Positions 9,801 through 20,427 of a stretch of 64,000 bases of DNA are shown here, piece after piece. The position numbers were made by a program, and so were the translations under genes. The stretch is taken from contig JARGXX010000019.1 of the NCBI GenBank assembly GCA_030374765.1, positions 1-64,000 of the forward strand, written 5' to 3'. Below the pieces are notes generated by a model. It saw only the letters and a program-made list of their open reading frames with translations. It had not been told where the DNA came from and did no database searches. The stretch's first letter is position 1, and each line of letters starts with the position of its first letter. The DNA comes from Agarophyton chilense. Taxonomy: Eukaryota; Rhodophyta; Florideophyceae; Gracilariales; Gracilariaceae.

Positions 9801-10380
9801 GAACCAAGCGCAAACGCACCTTTTTCAGCCGCGTACACGACCCCAAAAACGCACATACAAAACGCCTGACAATGTGCCATCTGCCTCCACGAAATCGCCA
9901 CAGAACCAAGCGCAAACGCATAACACAACCCTTTCTTTTGATAAAAATTTCGCACATTATCCAGCTTACAACACAGCTCGACTGTGCAGCGGAGATGTGG
10001 CTGAAACCAAGCGCCTTTGAGTGCCACACTCGACGCACGCCTCCACGTTGTGTAGCAAAAATGTTACAATAAAGCATGTGCAAACGCAGGATTTGGCAGA
10101 AAGCCCAGCGCGCGTAAAATTTATGATTTTTTCAAAAGCAAATATTGCGAAAATGGGTGCTGCGCCCCAACATCTGGCAATTCGCGCGCTACGTTACCCG
10201 AACGAAGCGCCTGAGCGCAATTAGCCACGATTTTTTGAGCGTGCCAATGTGTCATACGCGCTCTCCAGCACAACGTTTTCCATCCAGGGTGTCAAAATCG
10301 CACATACGTCGAATGCAGCGCGTGGCGCTTGGTGTATGTAATTACCAAGCGCTACTGACAACTGCGTTTTACCAAGCGCC
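9801..10380. repeat. array of AAGCGC motifs at about 100-bp spacing upstream of the Ulp1-like gene
   Basis: ACCAAGCGC begins at 9803, 9905 and 10006 (spacing 102 and 101), with weaker forms near 10103, 10202 and 10313, then exact copies at 10344 and 10371. The first two copies share the longer GAACCAAGCGCAAACGCA. Sequence between them is only faintly similar, so this is either an old tandem repeat or spaced binding sites. Confidence 0.5.
10325..10352. promoter_or_regulatory. inverted repeat GCGCTTGGT / ACCAAGCGC
   Basis: A perfect 9-bp inverted repeat with a 10-base spacer, made from the same ACCAAGCGC core as the surrounding array. It lies about 50 bases upstream of the TATA-like run and about 205 bases upstream of the ATG at 10559. 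It could be a dimer-binding site; no factor can be named. Confidence 0.4.
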
Positions 10381-10401
10381 AGCCCACACTTACAACCTGT
10401 A

Positions 10402-10410
10402 ATATATATA
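10402..10410 (+). promoter_or_regulatory. TATA-like element for the Ulp1-like gene
   Basis: ATATATATA lies about 150 bases before the ATG at 10559 and just before a C run, in an otherwise mixed sequence. Assigned by motif and position only. Confidence 0.35.
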
Positions 10411-10423
10411 GACCCCCCCCGAA

Positions 10424-10444
10424 TTGGGGGGCTGCGCCCCCCAA
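10424..10444 (+). other. strong G/C hairpin in the probable 5' leader
   Basis: TTGGGGGGC, loop TGC, GCCCCCCAA: a perfect 9-bp stem, followed by another C run. If transcribed from the TATA-like run at 10402 it would lie near the 5' end of the mRNA of the gene at 10559. Confidence 0.5.
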
Positions 10445-10558
10445 ACCCCCCCCCCTCTTTTTCGTTCTCACCAGGTACTCCATTTCAGGTTTATCTCCGT
10501 TCGGATCAACCACTTTTCATTTCCACTACCTCGTTTTGACTTCTTCCGCCTTTCCCTC

Positions 10559-13360
10559 ATGCCCAAGCGCGATGCTGTTAAGGTCAATACCGTCTATGAC
10601 AGGAGTATGGAATCCCTTTCCATCTTCTTGTCGAATGTTTATCGACGAATTCAGGAAGCCAGAACGTCTTCTGTGCGTGTGGCTTGCGTAGATCTTTTCG
10701 TTGGACCCGTTACTGGCCACCACACATCTATGAAGAAGTTAACTACGTTAGCGCAGGAGATTGGTTCAAGTCTGGAATACCATTTGTCAGAGCCTCTGCT
10801 GGTACTGAACGGAACCGGTAGCGTGCTGTATGGTAAACTGGTCGTTGTCGGTGGTGGACACCGTTTCCTGGTGGGAGCCCGACAGAAGCATATGCTCTTG
10901 ATACCGTACCAAGTTGTGGATCTATCTAATCTTAATGATGATGGAAGTCCTGTAGACTTTTTGCGCCACGATTTCCTTCTCATTCATCACATAGAATCTT
11001 CCGAGCCGCGGCCTGCGGTTTACGGGATCATGGCACAAGTAGCCGAATATGAAAAGCTTCGAAACTACTGGAAGATGAAAGAAAATGAGCGCGTCCGCAA
11101 GCTCAACCGCCCCAGCGCTACACCACTATCCCCAACACATCCCAAAATTATCGATCTCTACAAGGCACTCTACAAACCATTGCGAAACAGAAGTACTCAT
11201 GCCATTGCTTTCATGGATCCATCTTTAACTATGAAGACATTGCACGGTTACTTATTGGGAGCGGATAGATTACTGAAAGCAAACGTAGTTGGAGATCTCT
11301 GCTTCTTGGAAGGCTTTGCAAACACAAGCTTCAACATTAGATCGCTTGAAACTGTACGCACCTGGAAGATCTCAAAGATTAAAGCTACCGGTGACCACTG
11401 GTTCCTTATCATTGAGAAGGAACCAGATACGCTCCTAAAGTTTGTCAAGGAGAGAAAAACGGGAAAGAAGAAGGACAATAAATCTACCGATAAGCAGTCC
11501 TGTAAGAACAATTCAACCATCCCTGGTCCGCCGATTCAGCATACAAAGCCTCCTGCTGGATGGGAATCTTACATTGATTGGACAGTGCAGGGGACGCTTT
11601 CCCTACTTGATCAACTGAAGTGGGCGCTCGAAGAAGAAGACGAAAGGGTGAGGAAGCAGGCGGGATGTTCGGCTACGGTGATTGATGACAACTCAGACAA
11701 ACTGGATATTGTTGAAAAAGTGAGATTGAGGATGTTATCTGCCCAAAAGAAAGCTGGGCATGTTGTTGACTTAGCAGCCCTTGTACAGGAAGAATCTGTT
11801 TCTTTCGAAACGGCCAGAGACCGTAGTGCTGAACTAGTTGTGGCAGGAGGGTTACTAAGAACCACACTCAGTCTATCTCCCAACGATATACTTTCTATAC
11901 AGAACCTAAGCTGGGCTACTGATCAAGTGCTTTTGTATACAATCTCGTTTTTGAACAACTGGACAGATCGCACTATGAAAGAAGTATACGTATTGGACCC
12001 TTTACTAACGCACGGGTGGTGGGAGAACAAATTTAACGAGGACTCTGCTGCTCTCAGACAGTTGCAGCAAAACGTTGGATCGCACACAAAGGCGAAAATC
12101 AACCCACACGAACTAGTTTGGAGGTCTCAGGTGTCGTTCTTGCTAATGTGTGGAAACAAGCACTGGAGCCTAGCTGTGCTTATAAACCTCCCCCAACTTC
12201 TTGATTCAATGGAGTTCAACTCAAATCTTAAGGATGAGCAGTATCCGTCCCACCAAGTCGCTCGATGTATTATAATGGATAGCATGAATTCCAAGACATC
12301 GCCACATCAGAACCTTGCGCAAAATGTACTGCATTACCTTACCTGTGCGTATCCGAACCCGACGCTACAGACTGAGACTCTGCGAAGATTACTTCCCATT
12401 TTCGAGTACAGAACCAACCTGCGGAAAGCGTGTGAATGTCGCTTTTTCGCCACTTACCATGCTGCAGTCACAACTCGAAACATTCAAGTGTTCCGTGAAG
12501 GTAATTTGGAGGATGTACGCCCCTACCTCAGTGACGTGCTAAGGAGTTACTCGTTCAATGAATATGATCATTCTCTTCAAACGAGGATGCATATCATGCA
12601 ATTCAGATTTGGCCAAAACGGGAGAAAATGTGTACGCAGCAACGTCTTTCTTTGGAACGACTATGAAAGTGCTCATGAGCCTCATCAGCGCGAGGATTCA
12701 AAGAAGTTACCGGAATCAAAGCTCTCCAAACATGAGCCTGTGTCGAACAGGACAAGGCTAAAAGCTGGAACGTCCAGAACGTCGCAGAAGACCATCGATA
12801 TCAGCGATGAAGCCCCATCGTCCAACGACCCAACCCGAGAAGACAAATCAACTACAAGGACACCAACGACTTCGTCACCCAACCTCGAAACCAACAAAGG
12901 AATTGCTCGTGCTCTACTGCAGTTCAGTCTTAATACCGCCGCGGAAACTAAAGTGGAGGAAGGTGGTTTCATTCACATTTTGAGCGATCTGAATGTGGAA
13001 CGGGTGATGCAAGAAGTGTCCCGGAGCAACGATGTGCTGCAGGCTATAGGAAAGGTCACTTCCGATCTGGCGCCTCGTATTAAAGAGGCTTTGCAAAGGA
13101 CGAGAACCCCTCCTACAAAAGAGAGTTTCAACGGAGACAAAGGCCCGAGTTTGATGTTACCAACCTCTCAGCTCGGTGTCTCCCACACAGATCATCATTT
13201 TGAGGAGCGTACTGGCACTGATGCAGAATCAATATTACTGGAAGGTGCGAAATTGATGAAACACAGCGCGGACAAGAGTATTCAGAAAGAATGGCAGGAA
13301 TGTATGCAGAAAGCGAAGGAGCTCATTGATCATGTGAAGAAGAAACGTAGGCTCATCTAG
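10559..13360 (+). CDS. Ulp1/C48-type cysteine protease-like protein (933 aa)
   Basis: Ulp1-family proteases remove SUMO or related modifiers, and related genes are carried by several DNA transposon groups. Here GNKHWSLAV gives the catalytic His (H535), IIMDSMN the Asp (D574), and KACECRFF the probable nucleophile (C627, with C625 nearby). The upstream FLNNWTDRTMKEVYVLDPLL region resembles the start of the fold. The His-Asp gap (39) is longer than usual and the normal DCG around the Cys is ECR, so activity is uncertain. Residues 1 to about 400 match no domain I recognise; 300-340 are Lys-rich. The ~200-residue tail before the last helical stretch is Ser/Thr-rich, and the protein ends KKKRR. 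The start is ATG 10559, as the upstream frame opens only with TTG. It lies between recombinase-helicase copies 1 and 2 in the same orientation and is uninterrupted. Confidence 0.65.
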   Translation: MPKRDAVKVNTVYDRSMESLSIFLSNVYRRIQEARTSSVRVACVDLFVGPVTGHHTSMKKLTTLAQEIGSSLEYHLSEPLLVLNGTGSVLYGKLVVVGGGHRFLVGARQKHMLLIPYQVVDLSNLNDDGSPVDFLRHDFLLIHHIESSEPRPAVYGIMAQVAEYEKLRNYWKMKENERVRKLNRPSATPLSPTHPKIIDLYKALYKPLRNRSTHAIAFMDPSLTMKTLHGYLLGADRLLKANVVGDLCFLEGFANTSFNIRSLETVRTWKISKIKATGDHWFLIIEKEPDTLLKFVKERKTGKKKDNKSTDKQSCKNNSTIPGPPIQHTKPPAGWESYIDWTVQGTLSLLDQLKWALEEEDERVRKQAGCSATVIDDNSDKLDIVEKVRLRMLSAQKKAGHVVDLAALVQEESVSFETARDRSAELVVAGGLLRTTLSLSPNDILSIQNLSWATDQVLLYTISFLNNWTDRTMKEVYVLDPLLTHGWWENKFNEDSAALRQLQQNVGSHTKAKINPHELVWRSQVSFLLMCGNKHWSLAVLINLPQLLDSMEFNSNLKDEQYPSHQVARCIIMDSMNSKTSPHQNLAQNVLHYLTCAYPNPTLQTETLRRLLPIFEYRTNLRKACECRFFATYHAAVTTRNIQVFREGNLEDVRPYLSDVLRSYSFNEYDHSLQTRMHIMQFRFGQNGRKCVRSNVFLWNDYESAHEPHQREDSKKLPESKLSKHEPVSNRTRLKAGTSRTSQKTIDISDEAPSSNDPTREDKSTTRTPTTSSPNLETNKGIARALLQFSLNTAAETKVEEGGFIHILSDLNVERVMQEVSRSNDVLQAIGKVTSDLAPRIKEALQRTRTPPTKESFNGDKGPSLMLPTSQLGVSHTDHHFEERTGTDAESILLEGAKLMKHSADKSIQKEWQECMQKAKELIDHVKKKRRLI

Positions 13361-14789
13361 ATTTTGTGCCCCACAAAACAATGAATTCTCGAACCGCATG
13401 CTATTTTTTTTTTCCAAACCAACGGCAAAGCCCTCCTCTTCAAAATAGGACTCTCAACAAATCTCGAAATTATTTTTACATTCGTTTTTCAACTACATTT
13501 TTTACGAATTGGGTGTATAGAATTTGGAAATCACACCTTCGAATGTCAAGACAATTAATTTCGATATTGTTTCAAATCTTTTCCAAATGGAGGGCATAAT
13601 CTTCCTATTCACAATGTGGCGCTCAGGGAAACTTCAAAAGTTTTATTCAAAACTTATTGTGAGTCTTAACACGTGAAAAGTGCAGTCTTCAATCAAATAA
13701 TTTAGAACGTTTTCTGAAATATTCAAAATTGATGGCATCGTCGTGTTTTCCGGTATGTGACGCTCCGCCAATTTTTAACAATTTGGTTCGACACTAATGC
13801 AGAGCCAATTTACATGGACCTTTCATTTTTCACAACTTGAACCAATCAAGAGTCTCTTCGAGGTCAATCTTAATAGAAATCGGACTCTCATTTTTCGGTA
13901 GCGACAACTGACTACCCTAACGTTTCATGGTGTGTGGAATGAATACAGATTGAGACACACTCATCTTTTCAGATCAGAAAAATTCTGGAATTATTCGAAT
14001 ACTTCGATAAACATGTTATTCTGGTTTATCGGACTCACGAATTTGTTCACTTGACCAACGGACCTTTCAGCTAGGATTGAGAAATACACAAAGTTCTAGG
14101 AAAATGGATTACCAATTACTGTTTTCCAACTTACTATCACTACACTCAAAATACGCCATTGAACGACCACCTGACACAAATGGAACGGAGAATGTTCACG
14201 AAAAAATGGTAGAAGTTCATCCAAGATTTATGCACGAAGCAAAACTTCGCTCACCGGAACGCCATTTCACAATATCCACCATCACCATCGAGTCGTATCA
14301 GTTTTTCTGTCGGGATCCGAATATGTGGAACACCGCAAATATTCAGGTGTCCATCACCAAGTAAGAAGTTCACATCACTCCTTGAGATTGTGGTCCCCCC
14401 ATTTGTGAATGCTTCCCGCAGCGCATTCATAATGAAGAGCACATGGAACACGGTGAAAATCATGCATGTTTTCGTTGCCAAGTAAGCAGTTTGCATCATT
14501 CCATGATGCTACAGTCCCCCACTGCAAACGTTACACGGATCGCAATCATAATTTCATGTGCGATTCTGCCCTTCTCCAGAAATCATCATGGAGCAAGTGG
14601 TTCCAATATCCCTTTAGGATACACCTTATCACACATCACCACACTACATCAATATGGCTTTGCGTGTTGTGTCTTTCGAGTGCATTCTTCGTCTTTTTCT
14701 TTAGCCTGGAGCTATCGCTGGAGCTTATTATTTGCCTTTGCTTGCGTGCATACTGTGTTCACACTCTTTTTTCCATCAATCAAACCATT
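13361..14789. other. AT-rich spacer between the Ulp1-like gene and recombinase-helicase copy 2
   Basis: No gene is supported between 13361 and 14789. The only structure seen is the direct repeat at 14323-14552. The frame of copy 2 is open from 14466, but the extra 108 residues are hydrophobic, resemble no part of copy 1 and are probably leader. Confidence 0.5.
14323..14552 (+). repeat. imperfect direct repeat, two units of about 110 bp, period 120
   Basis: Unit 1 (14323-14433) and unit 2 (14443-14552) both run from ATGTGGAACAC/CATGGAACACG through CCAAGTAAG(A/C)AGTT and a C-run to GC(A)ATTCATAAT/GCAATCATAAT. They are clearly alike but diverged. They lie 240-470 bases before the ATG of copy 2. 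Confidence 0.6.
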
Positions 14790-17700
14790 ATGAACGGGGA
14801 TATAGAAATTGGAGTTCATTCAGTGGGATTCTTCGTGTTGTGCCTTACATGTAAATTGGGAATACGATCTTCGAAAGGGGTAGCACGCCATCTATCTGTT
14901 CGGCACGGTGCCTCACCTGATGAGAGAAAAGATATGGCTGCGACAGTTTGGGAGAGAAAGCAAGAATTGGAGTCGAAGCTTCCGTACGTACCTCTCTGGA
15001 ATCGCTACATCGCTCATAGTGAAGAGGAAAACTGCAGAAGTGGTGTTTCGGGCATGGAGCCGACTGCCGTTTTTATGTCAGCAAGTCCACTAGCCCCCCT
15101 AACCGGCCTTAAAGTCTTATACGGGTACAAATGCCCGAATTGCATCACGTGCTACACGGACATGAGAAGTTTATCTACGCATCTCTCGACCGCGCATGGC
15201 GTTGAAAATACGGGCAATGTCATCACTGACGTAAAAAAACGTGGATTGATACGCCTGCAAACCCTTTTCGGAGGACGTTGTCGAAAATTGTTTCCTGTAT
15301 CAGAAGCTGTCCAGGTGGGAGAAGTGACGATCGTCTTCACTTCCAAATGTAGCTCCCCTCGGCAGAAAAATTCGAATCCTAACCTTCTTGGGCAGAACTC
15401 ACTGAACGGATCAGAGGAGGGTCCTAGGATCGTTCACGAAGAAATCTCTGGTGTTGGTATGAACTCGGCTGCCTCGAAATTCATTTCGTCTATTGTAGGG
15501 TTTACTGATGACCTACAAGAACAGGAACCTATGCATGACAAGATGAAAAATACTTTTGTTGCCTTGTCAAGGGTAGATGAGGTCCTAGATCACAGGAAGA
15601 TATCACTTCAGGACGCGGTGAAACTCTCTGGGTCAATTACTGAGAAAAGTATTTTATGGGACGTCGTGCAGCAAGACGTCGTTCAGTACCTCAGGATGGT
15701 TCGGGATTTAACCATTGACTTGCCGAACTGTGTGCTAGAATCTATCAACGTAAGAAGCCGGGGTGATAATCGCTTTACATTCAGAACCGCTTCTTCTAAG
15801 TGCGTCAAAGCCTATGCGGTTGAGATAAGTCGCTTTCTATCGTTCTGCATCAAATGTCAGCACCGCCATGAACATCTCTGGAATGAAGAAGTTGCCGGAT
15901 TAATCGCTTTATATCTGGAGGAGCTTAATGAGAATGTTTTACATCAAAAACTTGACGTTCCAGACCCTTTCAAATCCACGAAACCAATGTGCTTCGAAAA
16001 AAGATACCTTGATCTTCATTTCTTCATGAAAAGCGTTCTGCTAGAGGTTCGCCCAATGTCTTCTTCTTGCGAATCACTTGCAGTGAAAAATTTCTTTAGT
16101 TTTCGCTGCGTGCGATCTGAGGAAGACGCTCGTTTGCAGACAGCTCAACCCAACAACTTTCGATATGCAGAAGCATGGGAGGTCACAAGAACACTTGCAG
16201 CTCTCCAGTATTGCATATCTGCCTGCGCAGTGCATGAGGTATCCATTTCTCAAAAACAAAATGAAGACAACAGAAATGGATTTCTCTTAGACAGCACTGA
16301 CCACACGATGAATTTGATCAAGGACGCTCTGGACCTCCAAAAGAACAACACTACATCATATGTGCGATCTGCTTTGGATTTGGCAATGGGTGTCATTGAC
16401 CAGGAAGATATTGCTGTTACTTTCGATTGCTGTCGGAGCCATGATCTCTGTGGAGTGGTCAAAAACACTCATATTCGATTACAAGATGTTGGGACTTGGG
16501 TGAGGGACGCTCATATCAGAATCGACTCGCTCCTGTTCAGTAACCTTCTGAACAATACTGCACTTCCTGATGGGTTTATGAACATGATTCAGTCGTTGAC
16601 AGACAATTTTACTGTTAAGGCCCCAGGTTACAACTTCATGTCAGTTTTGGAAAAGAAAAAGAATTGGTTGCAAAAGAACACTTGCTTTGTACTCGATTCG
16701 TTGAAAACGCGTGCTGGTTGGATTTCTCTTGGTCATCCCAACGATTCCGCAGTATCTCTTTCAGGAGATAAAGAAGTTGTAGATTTGCACGGTGTCCTTA
16801 TGCTCAAGTCAAAGGTTCTTGACTGGTTGAACTACTGCCGTCAGATTCAGGAACTTTTATTGTTCTGTGTACATATATCATCAGGATCTCCTGCTAGGGC
16901 TACAGAAATAGCTACTCTTCGTCTCACAAACGATATATATGGGATGCGAAGTCTTTTCGTCTCACAAGGTCAGGCAATGATCGTTACAAGGTGGGTCAAA
17001 ACCCGAGGAATGAAAGGATTGTCGAAGCCCATACCACGTTTTCCAGATTCCAGAACAAGCGAGTATCTTCTCATGTATCTTAATCTAATAAGGCCATTGG
17101 AAACTGCAATAGTCTCAGCTTTATATGGGCCCTCTTTGGGAAAAGAACACTGGAATATCCTCTTCTGCAACAAGGGTAAACCTTTCACTGATGATTATAT
17201 ACGCGGTGTGGTATCTAAACATCTTGAACTAAAAGGGATCCAACTAACCTTCAACGACTACAGAAATTATTCAGTTGGCATGGTCCCTGCCGTTAGTGAA
17301 GGAAAAGCTCATGATCTAATGGATCGGATTCGTGACGAGTTCCGTGCAGTCGGGCACAATCAGGCAGCTCACAGTGTGGAAACTGCTGAAAGGGCTTACG
17401 CCAGAACTAAAGAGGAATTAATCCATTTGCAGAAACCTAGTTTGGACAAGTATCGTAGATGGTCTATGCAATGGCACAAATACCTGGGCTTTCACGGGAA
17501 AGAAAGGAACGCTTCTGAGCTTCAAAACGACACAGATGAGTCTGGTCGTCCCAGAAAAAGGCTAAAGCCTTTAAACTTGCCTACATCAGAGAACAAAGTC
17601 CAGATGCAAGACAAGTCAGGGCATCACCCAAATCTTGATACGATTCCTTTCGATGTATCGAAACCAAGTTCTCAGAGTCTTGGGCGCCGAAGCTATTCTG

Positions 17701-18938
17701 GAGCCGCTGTTCTGGAAAGCGATATTTCTTTGGAATACAGAGGAAATACAATCTTTGAAATTGGCCCATATCAGCCCATGTCTCCCTTCGGTGTCAAACT
17801 CGTCGATGTAGGGACTCGGACATATGAACATCATCTCCCTACTTTTCTAGAGCACCTTCGCACAATGAACAGCTGCAATCAGTCGGTGTTTAAGTCCACC
17901 ATGCAATTTAACGTTACTGTTGCAGTAGCAGAACGCCGTGAAAACATTCTAGTGGTCATGCCCACCGGATCGGGAAAGACTTTGTGCATTCTAATTCCAG
18001 CGTTTATGAAACGCTCATCCTTTTCTACAATCATGATTGTTCCGCTGGTGGCACTGGTAGAGGAACTTAGGCTCCGTGCCGAGAAATGTGGGCTTCATGC
18101 CAGTACAACTATACCTGGAAACATCGGAGAGCCAGCCGACGTTTACATGCTCGTTCCCGAGCAGGTTCGGGACCAACGATTCAAGCAGTTGGTTCAAAAA
18201 CTTGTGGCGGAGAGAAGACTGGCCCGCGTTGTAATCGACGAAGCCCATCTCACTGCATCTTGGTCTTCTTTTCGACAAAGCCTTCGTGATTTGAGATACG
18301 GACTACTTGAAGTACCGAAAAGCATCCCACGCATCTTACTAACTGGGACTATTCCACCACGAGATCGCTCTGCCCTTGTCGCAAAGCATGGAATGCGTAA
18401 AGCTTCTGTTCTCAGCATGCCCACAGTCCGCAAGAACCTTTGTTTTGCCGTGATCAACGTCGAAAGCGATTCACCATGTTCGCAAGATCGTTCAGAGGGC
18501 GGAAGGTTTCAAAGTGCGAAGCAGAAGATCCTCGAGAAGACTCTCTCCGTTCTTGAAGAAAAGTTAGAAGAGATAGGTCAACAATTTAGGCTTAACGCCA
18601 ATGCTCATCAGGACTCGCCTGCTCTCCGAGTTCCCCTTTGCGTCACTCGAAGCAAGGACGCCGAGCAGCTCAGTGATATTCTATCAGCCTTATACGAGGA
18701 GGAACAGGGTTTAGACAACGGAAGCCCCAGGAAACCACTATCGAAAAAGGTCTCTGTTCTTTGCTTTCACGCCGGCATGGACAAGATTCAACGGATCCAG
18801 ATATACAAAGCTTGGAGACAGCAACATAGTCAAGGTGAAACCGATACGACGGATTCATCTCAGTGCACAGTGGTCCTCATGGTGTGCACGTGTGCGTTTG
18901 GAGCTGGAATAGACGCCCCTAATGTGAGACTAGTCTAG
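14790..18938 (+). pseudogene. C2H2 / tyrosine recombinase / RecQ helicase fusion, copy 2: N-terminal 1,382 codons, up to an in-frame TAG
   Basis: Homologous to the protein at 3064-8607 along its length. It begins MNGDIEIGVHSVGFF, the counterpart of the finger region of copy 1; two C2H2-like fingers follow. Recombinase motifs are GSPARATE (R703), FNDYR, AAHSVET and nucleophile Y870 in AYAR. The helicase has Walker A TGSGKT (K1062) and DEAH at 1150-1153. The frame stops at TAG 18936-18938, just after AGIDAPNVRLV in helicase motif V, and the same frame then continues without a gap as the rest of the gene (18939-19982). Only this one lesion is seen, so loss is recent, or the TAG is a sequencing error, or it is read through. 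Truncation here removes motif VI and both C-terminal zinc clusters, so a shortened helicase should be inactive. Codon use is more AT-rich than in copy 1. Confidence 0.8.
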
Positions 18939-19982
18939 CATGTAGGTGGATCTACGTCCCTTTCGGACCATGCACAGGAGTCTGGAAGAGCAGGGAGGGA
19001 TGGAAGGCTCTCTTTTTGTATCTCCGTCTACTCCAGTAGTCTTGCACGTTCCTTTGAGGCTGAACTAGAGCGAAAGGCATTGCAGATCCAAAATGAAGAA
19101 GACTATATTAAACTAGAGCAGTGGAGGGAAGAACAGAAATGGTTCGAAAACACTTTGTTGTGCCGAAAGAACTGGATGTATGGTGTCATGGACGGGGAAC
19201 AAAGTGGCATGTGCTTGCTGGATAGCGAGTCGGAGAATTGTGACATTTGCGACACTCGAAGCAATGGTGCACCAAAATTTGATGACGGTGATAAGCGACA
19301 GAGTTGGGAAAATTGCAGCCCTGCTGGGCCGAAATGGAGACCGAAACCCCACGCCCTGGAAGCGGAAGGTCCTGCTAACGCCTTCTCTCAAGCATATGAA
19401 GCTTCTAGTCGGGCACTACAATTTACATCTTCTCATGAAGAAGACTCAATGAGTCATGTTGTAGGGACTTGCGAGTCCCTCATTAGAGAATTTGAACATG
19501 ATTGCATTGCTTGCTATGTTTCACACAAAGCAGTTGTGAAACACGGTAATCAAAGTTGCGGGTGGAAAAGGAACCGAGGCTTCAGATGCTACTCAAAGGA
19601 TCACAGGTACCGCTTGTGTGACAAAGATCTTGCAATACCATCTGGAGGTTGTTTCAAGTGTGGTCTGTCTTACGCGAAAGGATTCAAAGTACACAGGGAT
19701 GGGCTGGGTTTCGGTCCTACTTGTAGACTGGTTCTTCTCAGGGAGCTTGGCTGGTTTCTGTGGAGATCATCGCCGATGAAAAGAGCGCGTTTGGTACAGG
19801 ATCTTTTCTGCGACAGAGACTGCAGTCTCTTCAACGAATCACAAGTGGCAAGCTTACGTTCTGACTCTACTATGTTTCACGAACAAGACCGGGTGTTTGC
19901 GAAATGGTTATCGTCGTCGGACGACGAAACTCCCAATGTTCTAAGGATTGGCGTTTGGTTTTCAAATGTGAGGAAGGAGTAA
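18939..19982 (+). pseudogene. recombinase-helicase copy 2, C-terminal part after the TAG
   Basis: Same reading frame as 14790-18938. It starts HVGGSTSLSD and reaches motif VI at once (QESGRAGRDG). Next comes a RecQ zinc region with CRKN...CDICD, then a linker much shorter than in copy 1, and a C-terminal Cys/His cluster: CIACY, then FKCGLSYAKGFKVH, then a conserved LGWFLWR. The first ATG in frame is near 19092, but that would give a fragment without catalytic motifs. It therefore makes sense only as a continuation of the upstream gene. Confidence 0.8.
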
Positions 19983-20427
19983 AACGAGCTTAGTCATATA
20001 TGAAAGTAAATGCAGCTGTACGTAAGTATAAACTTTCACATTCGTTTCACACGTACATGTTTTAGGGCAGTACTGCACCATTACCGATCAGAGATATGAA
20101 ATGAGAGTTATATGAACCGTGTGATGCTTGTAGTAAAGACCATGCTCCATTTCGCCGCGTTCTATGGTTTTGGTATCGTAAAATGATCAACAATGGAACG
20201 GGGCTAAATTTACCGGAGCGCTTTGGCATACAACTGGTTCTCCAAAAAACTAAAAATTTAATCGCGTTCCATTGCATCCATCAGGCACTGTGAAAAACGC
20301 ACATACACTTATTCTGCACTGCGTTCCATGGTTGGCGTCAGAGCAATGACAACATGTAAGCAGCCCAAACGCATGTAAAATCATAGAACCCAACCTGATC
20401 CTAGTAGTAGGAGTTGGGAAACAAAAA
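19983..20427. other. spacer between recombinase-helicase copies 2 and 3
   Basis: No coding sequence. It carries AAAAACGCACATACA near 20292, a motif also present near 9845 (and in part near 10295) upstream of the Ulp1-like gene. The third copy starts at ATG 20428. Confidence 0.5.

Noticed and set aside
14466..14789. N-terminal extension of recombinase-helicase copy 2
   Set aside because: The added 108 residues are hydrophobic, partly encoded by the direct repeat, and have no counterpart in copy 1.
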